7,993 bases of DNA from an uncultured bacterium (GTDB lineage Bacteria; Bacillota_A; Clostridia; Oscillospirales; Oscillospiraceae), in assembly GCA_945917385.1 (NCBI GenBank), contig CAMEHJ010000039.1:1-7993 (forward strand), in the 5' to 3' direction. Made by a program: the position numbers and the translations under genes. Below are positions 6,658-7,993 of the stretch, piece after piece. How positions within the stretch are numbered: the first letter of the stretch is position 1; each line of letters opens with the position of its first letter. The notes below the pieces were generated by a model that ran no database searches, had not been told where the DNA came from, and was given only the letters and a program-made list of their open reading frames with translations.

Positions 6658-6690
6658 GCGCAGGCCTTCAGCCGCTGTGCTTTTTCTTTT
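6658..6690 (+). terminator. Possible second intrinsic terminator
   Basis: GCGCAGGC (6658-6665) can pair with GCC plus TGTGC (6671-6673 and 6676-6680), with a two-base bulge, one G-U pair and a five-base loop. It is followed by TTTTTCTTTT (6681-6690), the longest T-rich run in the window. It may insulate the AAA+ promoter, or end a transcript crossing the repeat. A competing stem CCCG (6644-6647) with CGGG (6655-6658) overlaps its base by one base. Confidence 0.4.
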
Positions 6691-6698
6691 ACTCCCCC

Positions 6699-6726
6699 TT
6701 GAACATTCGGGATTTTGTAATATAAT
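6699..6726 (+). promoter_or_regulatory. Promoter for the AAA+ ATPase gene
   Basis: TTGAAC (6699-6704) is followed after 16 bases by a perfect TATAAT (6721-6726). Transcription should start near 6733, giving a leader of about 43 bases with a small hairpin (CCGC-TTC-GCGG, around 6744-6754) just upstream of the ribosome binding site GAGGAG (6763-6768), which is seven bases before ATG 6776. Confidence 0.7.
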
Positions 6727-6775
6727 AATGTAAGCTGAATAAACCGCTTCGCGGCGGCGCTTGAGGAGAATACAT

Positions 6776-7993
6776 ATGCCTACGACATGGAACCGCTCCC
6801 CGGAGGAATTTCACAAGATATATATCGCCAATACCGACGCCTTTTACCGTGTCGGCAGCATTGCGCTGGCAAAGGATCTGGACGAGTTCATGACGCGCTG
6901 CGCGCTCATGCTGTGGAGCCGCGGTGCGGGCATCACTCAGCGCCATGCGGATATGGCGAACCAGATCTATTCCCGCAATCAGCCCCAGCCCAAGTGGCTT
7001 TTGTGGACGCTGACAAGCTCCGTGTGCGACAGCGAGGTGTTCCTTCCTCCGGTGTTTTTCTGGAACCTTGCCGAGAGCGACGCAAAGCGCGGCTCTGAGA
7101 CGAGCCGCACCTTCATCCGTATGCTCACGAATATTCTCCTGTACCTTGCCGCATTGGACGACGACGTGACCTACTCGGAGGCCGCCTTTATCACCGAGTG
7201 TACCGACAAGCTCTCCGCCATCTGCGACGCCTCCGGCGTGCGCAAGAGCAGGGAGGCGCTCAACCCCCTCGACTTTGTAACCAGCAGCGAGGAGGGCTTT
7301 CAGGATAAATACAAGGCACAGCCCCTCTCTTCCGGCGGCGAAAAGGCGGAGGAGAAAAAGGCCGAGGAAAAGAAGCCCTCTCTCGAGGAGCTTATGGCGC
7401 AGCTTGACGCGCTTGTCGGGCTTGACGTTGTGAAAAAGGACGTAAAGAACCTTGTAAATCTGATGAAGGTTCGAAAGCTCCGGCAGGACAACGGTCTGCC
7501 CGTGCCGCCGATGAGCCTGCATATGGTGTTCATGGGCAACCCCGGCACCGGCAAGACGACCGTTGCGCGGCTCTTGGGCGGCATCTACTCCGCCCTCGGC
7601 GTACTCAGCAAGGGTCAGCTTGTGGAGGTTGACCGGTCGGGCCTTGTCGCGGGCTATGTCGGTCAGACGGCGCTCAAGACGCAGGAGGTCATTTCCTCCG
7701 CGCTCGGCGGCGTTTTGTTCATCGACGAGGCCTACTCCCTCTCCTCCGGCGGGGAGAACGACTTCGGCCGCGAGGCCATTGAGACGATCCTCAAGGCCAT
7801 GGAGGATCACCGCGACGACCTCATCGTCATAGTTGCGGGCTATGACGGGCCTATGGATAAATTCATCTCCTCAAACCCCGGTCTGCAGTCCCGCTTCAAC
7901 AAGTATTTCTACTTCCCCGACTATACCGGTGAACAGCTCACCGCCATCTTCCGTAAGCAGTGTGAGAAAAACGGCTACGCTCTCTCCGAGGAC
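6776..7993 (+). CDS. SpoVK/CbbX-class AAA+ ATPase with an N-terminal TerB-like segment (3' end beyond the window)
   Basis: The visible 406 residues run open to the right edge. Residues about 205 onward are a CbxX/CfqX-type AAA+ module, the class that includes sporulation protein SpoVK, the rubisco activase CbbX and EccA of type VII secretion. Motifs: VGLDVVKKDVKNLV (214-227), Walker A GNPGTGKTT (254-262), pore-loop-like AGYVGQT (292-298), Walker B VLFIDEAYSL (313-322), the sensor-1 region IVIVAGYDGPM (350-360), and the arginine-finger segment NPGLQSRF with R373. Such proteins form hexamers that remodel other proteins. Residues 1 to about 180 are different: helical, Trp-rich, with a stretch at 113-152 (LYLAALDDDVTYSEAAFI) that resembles TerB/tellurite-resistance-type helical domains. 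A charged linker EKAEEKKAEEKK (189-200) joins the two halves. The client protein is not identifiable. The ATPase class is confident, the TerB likeness tentative, and sporulation involvement unproven. Confidence 0.9.
   Translation, partial: MPTTWNRSPEEFHKIYIANTDAFYRVGSIALAKDLDEFMTRCALMLWSRGAGITQRHADMANQIYSRNQPQPKWLLWTLTSSVCDSEVFLPPVFFWNLAESDAKRGSETSRTFIRMLTNILLYLAALDDDVTYSEAAFITECTDKLSAICDASGVRKSREALNPLDFVTSSEEGFQDKYKAQPLSSGGEKAEEKKAEEKKPSLEELMAQLDALVGLDVVKKDVKNLVNLMKVRKLRQDNGLPVPPMSLHMVFMGNPGTGKTTVARLLGGIYSALGVLSKGQLVEVDRSGLVAGYVGQTALKTQEVISSALGGVLFIDEAYSLSSGGENDFGREAIETILKAMEDHRDDLIVIVAGYDGPMDKFISSNPGLQSRFNKYFYFPDYTGEQLTAIFRKQCEKNGYALSED

Larger units (their letters stand above)
6446..6698. 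other. Non-coding, structure-rich intergenic stretch
   Basis: No credible gene is seen between the aminotransferase terminator and the promoter of the AAA+ gene. The stretch contains, in order, a nested hairpin block (6495-6537), an inverted pair of hairpins (6551-6627) and a bulged hairpin followed by a T-rich run (6658-6690). The leading part, 6446-6490, holds only a weak promoter-like arrangement, TTGTCA (6450-6455) and TAAAAT (6471-6476), with a 15-base spacer that is shorter than normal. Short open frames crossing the block have no ribosome binding site and their peptide merely reads the palindromes. Confidence 0.7.

Noticed and set aside
6492..6725. 77-codon plus-strand frame across the intergenic repeat
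   Set aside because: It translates palindromic repeat DNA, has no ribosome binding site, and ends inside the next gene's promoter.
6689..7810. 373-codon open frame on the minus strand opposite the AAA+ gene
   Set aside because: It is antisense to Walker A and Walker B coding sequence and runs through the AAA+ promoter. Composition is typical of a shadow frame, with no recognisable motif.
1..7993. CRISPR array, tRNA/rRNA, transposase, toxin-antitoxin or defence genes
   Set aside because: I looked for regularly spaced repeats, conserved RNA gene sequences and related protein motifs on both strands and saw none.

Overview
This 7,993-base window looks like chromosomal core DNA of a GC-rich, low-motility-of-content anaerobic Firmicute, most likely a gut clostridium of the Oscillospiraceae/Ruminococcaceae type. 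The reasons are the strong GGAGG-type ribosome binding sites, the ECF vitamin-transporter ATPase pair of EcfA1/EcfA2 type, a SpoVK/CbbX-class AAA+ ATPase, and an intergenic repeat (6495-6627) of a kind I associate with that group. The taxonomic call is inference from gene content and style; no marker gene is present.

Left half (minus strand, read from right to left): a COG1331/YyaL-type thioredoxin-fold protein (2256-4235) ends at a 28-base palindromic terminator (2215-2242). It is followed by a sigma-A-like promoter (2164-2192) that appears to drive a three-gene operon: an RlmI-like class I SAM methyltransferase (1239-2099), ecfA1 (373-1206) and ecfA2 (from 325, running off the left edge). 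EcfA1 and EcfA2 form the ATPase heterodimer of an energy-coupling-factor importer; the EcfT gene would be expected just beyond base 1.

Centre: the 88 bases at 4236-4323 separate the YyaL-type gene from a divergent TPR-repeat gene (4324-5124). They carry two back-to-back promoters whose -10 boxes lie on nearly the same bases, so the two genes are probably fired from one symmetric AT-rich core.

Right half (plus strand): the TPR gene is followed, without a visible terminator, by a PLP-dependent fold-type I aminotransferase of the 2-aminoadipate/AADAT-like group (5201-6397) that has its own probable promoter and ends at a textbook intrinsic terminator (6412-6445). A 378-base non-coding stretch (6398-6775) then holds a composite palindromic repeat, a second terminator-like hairpin and a promoter with a perfect TATAAT box. 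That promoter drives a partial AAA+ ATPase gene (6776 to the right edge) with an unusual N-terminal region that includes a TerB-like segment.

No RNA gene, CRISPR array, transposase, phage gene or obvious defence system is visible. The most interesting items are the covarying inverted hairpin pair at 6551-6627, the shared bidirectional promoter at 4251-4304, and the poorly characterised N-terminal half of the AAA+ protein.
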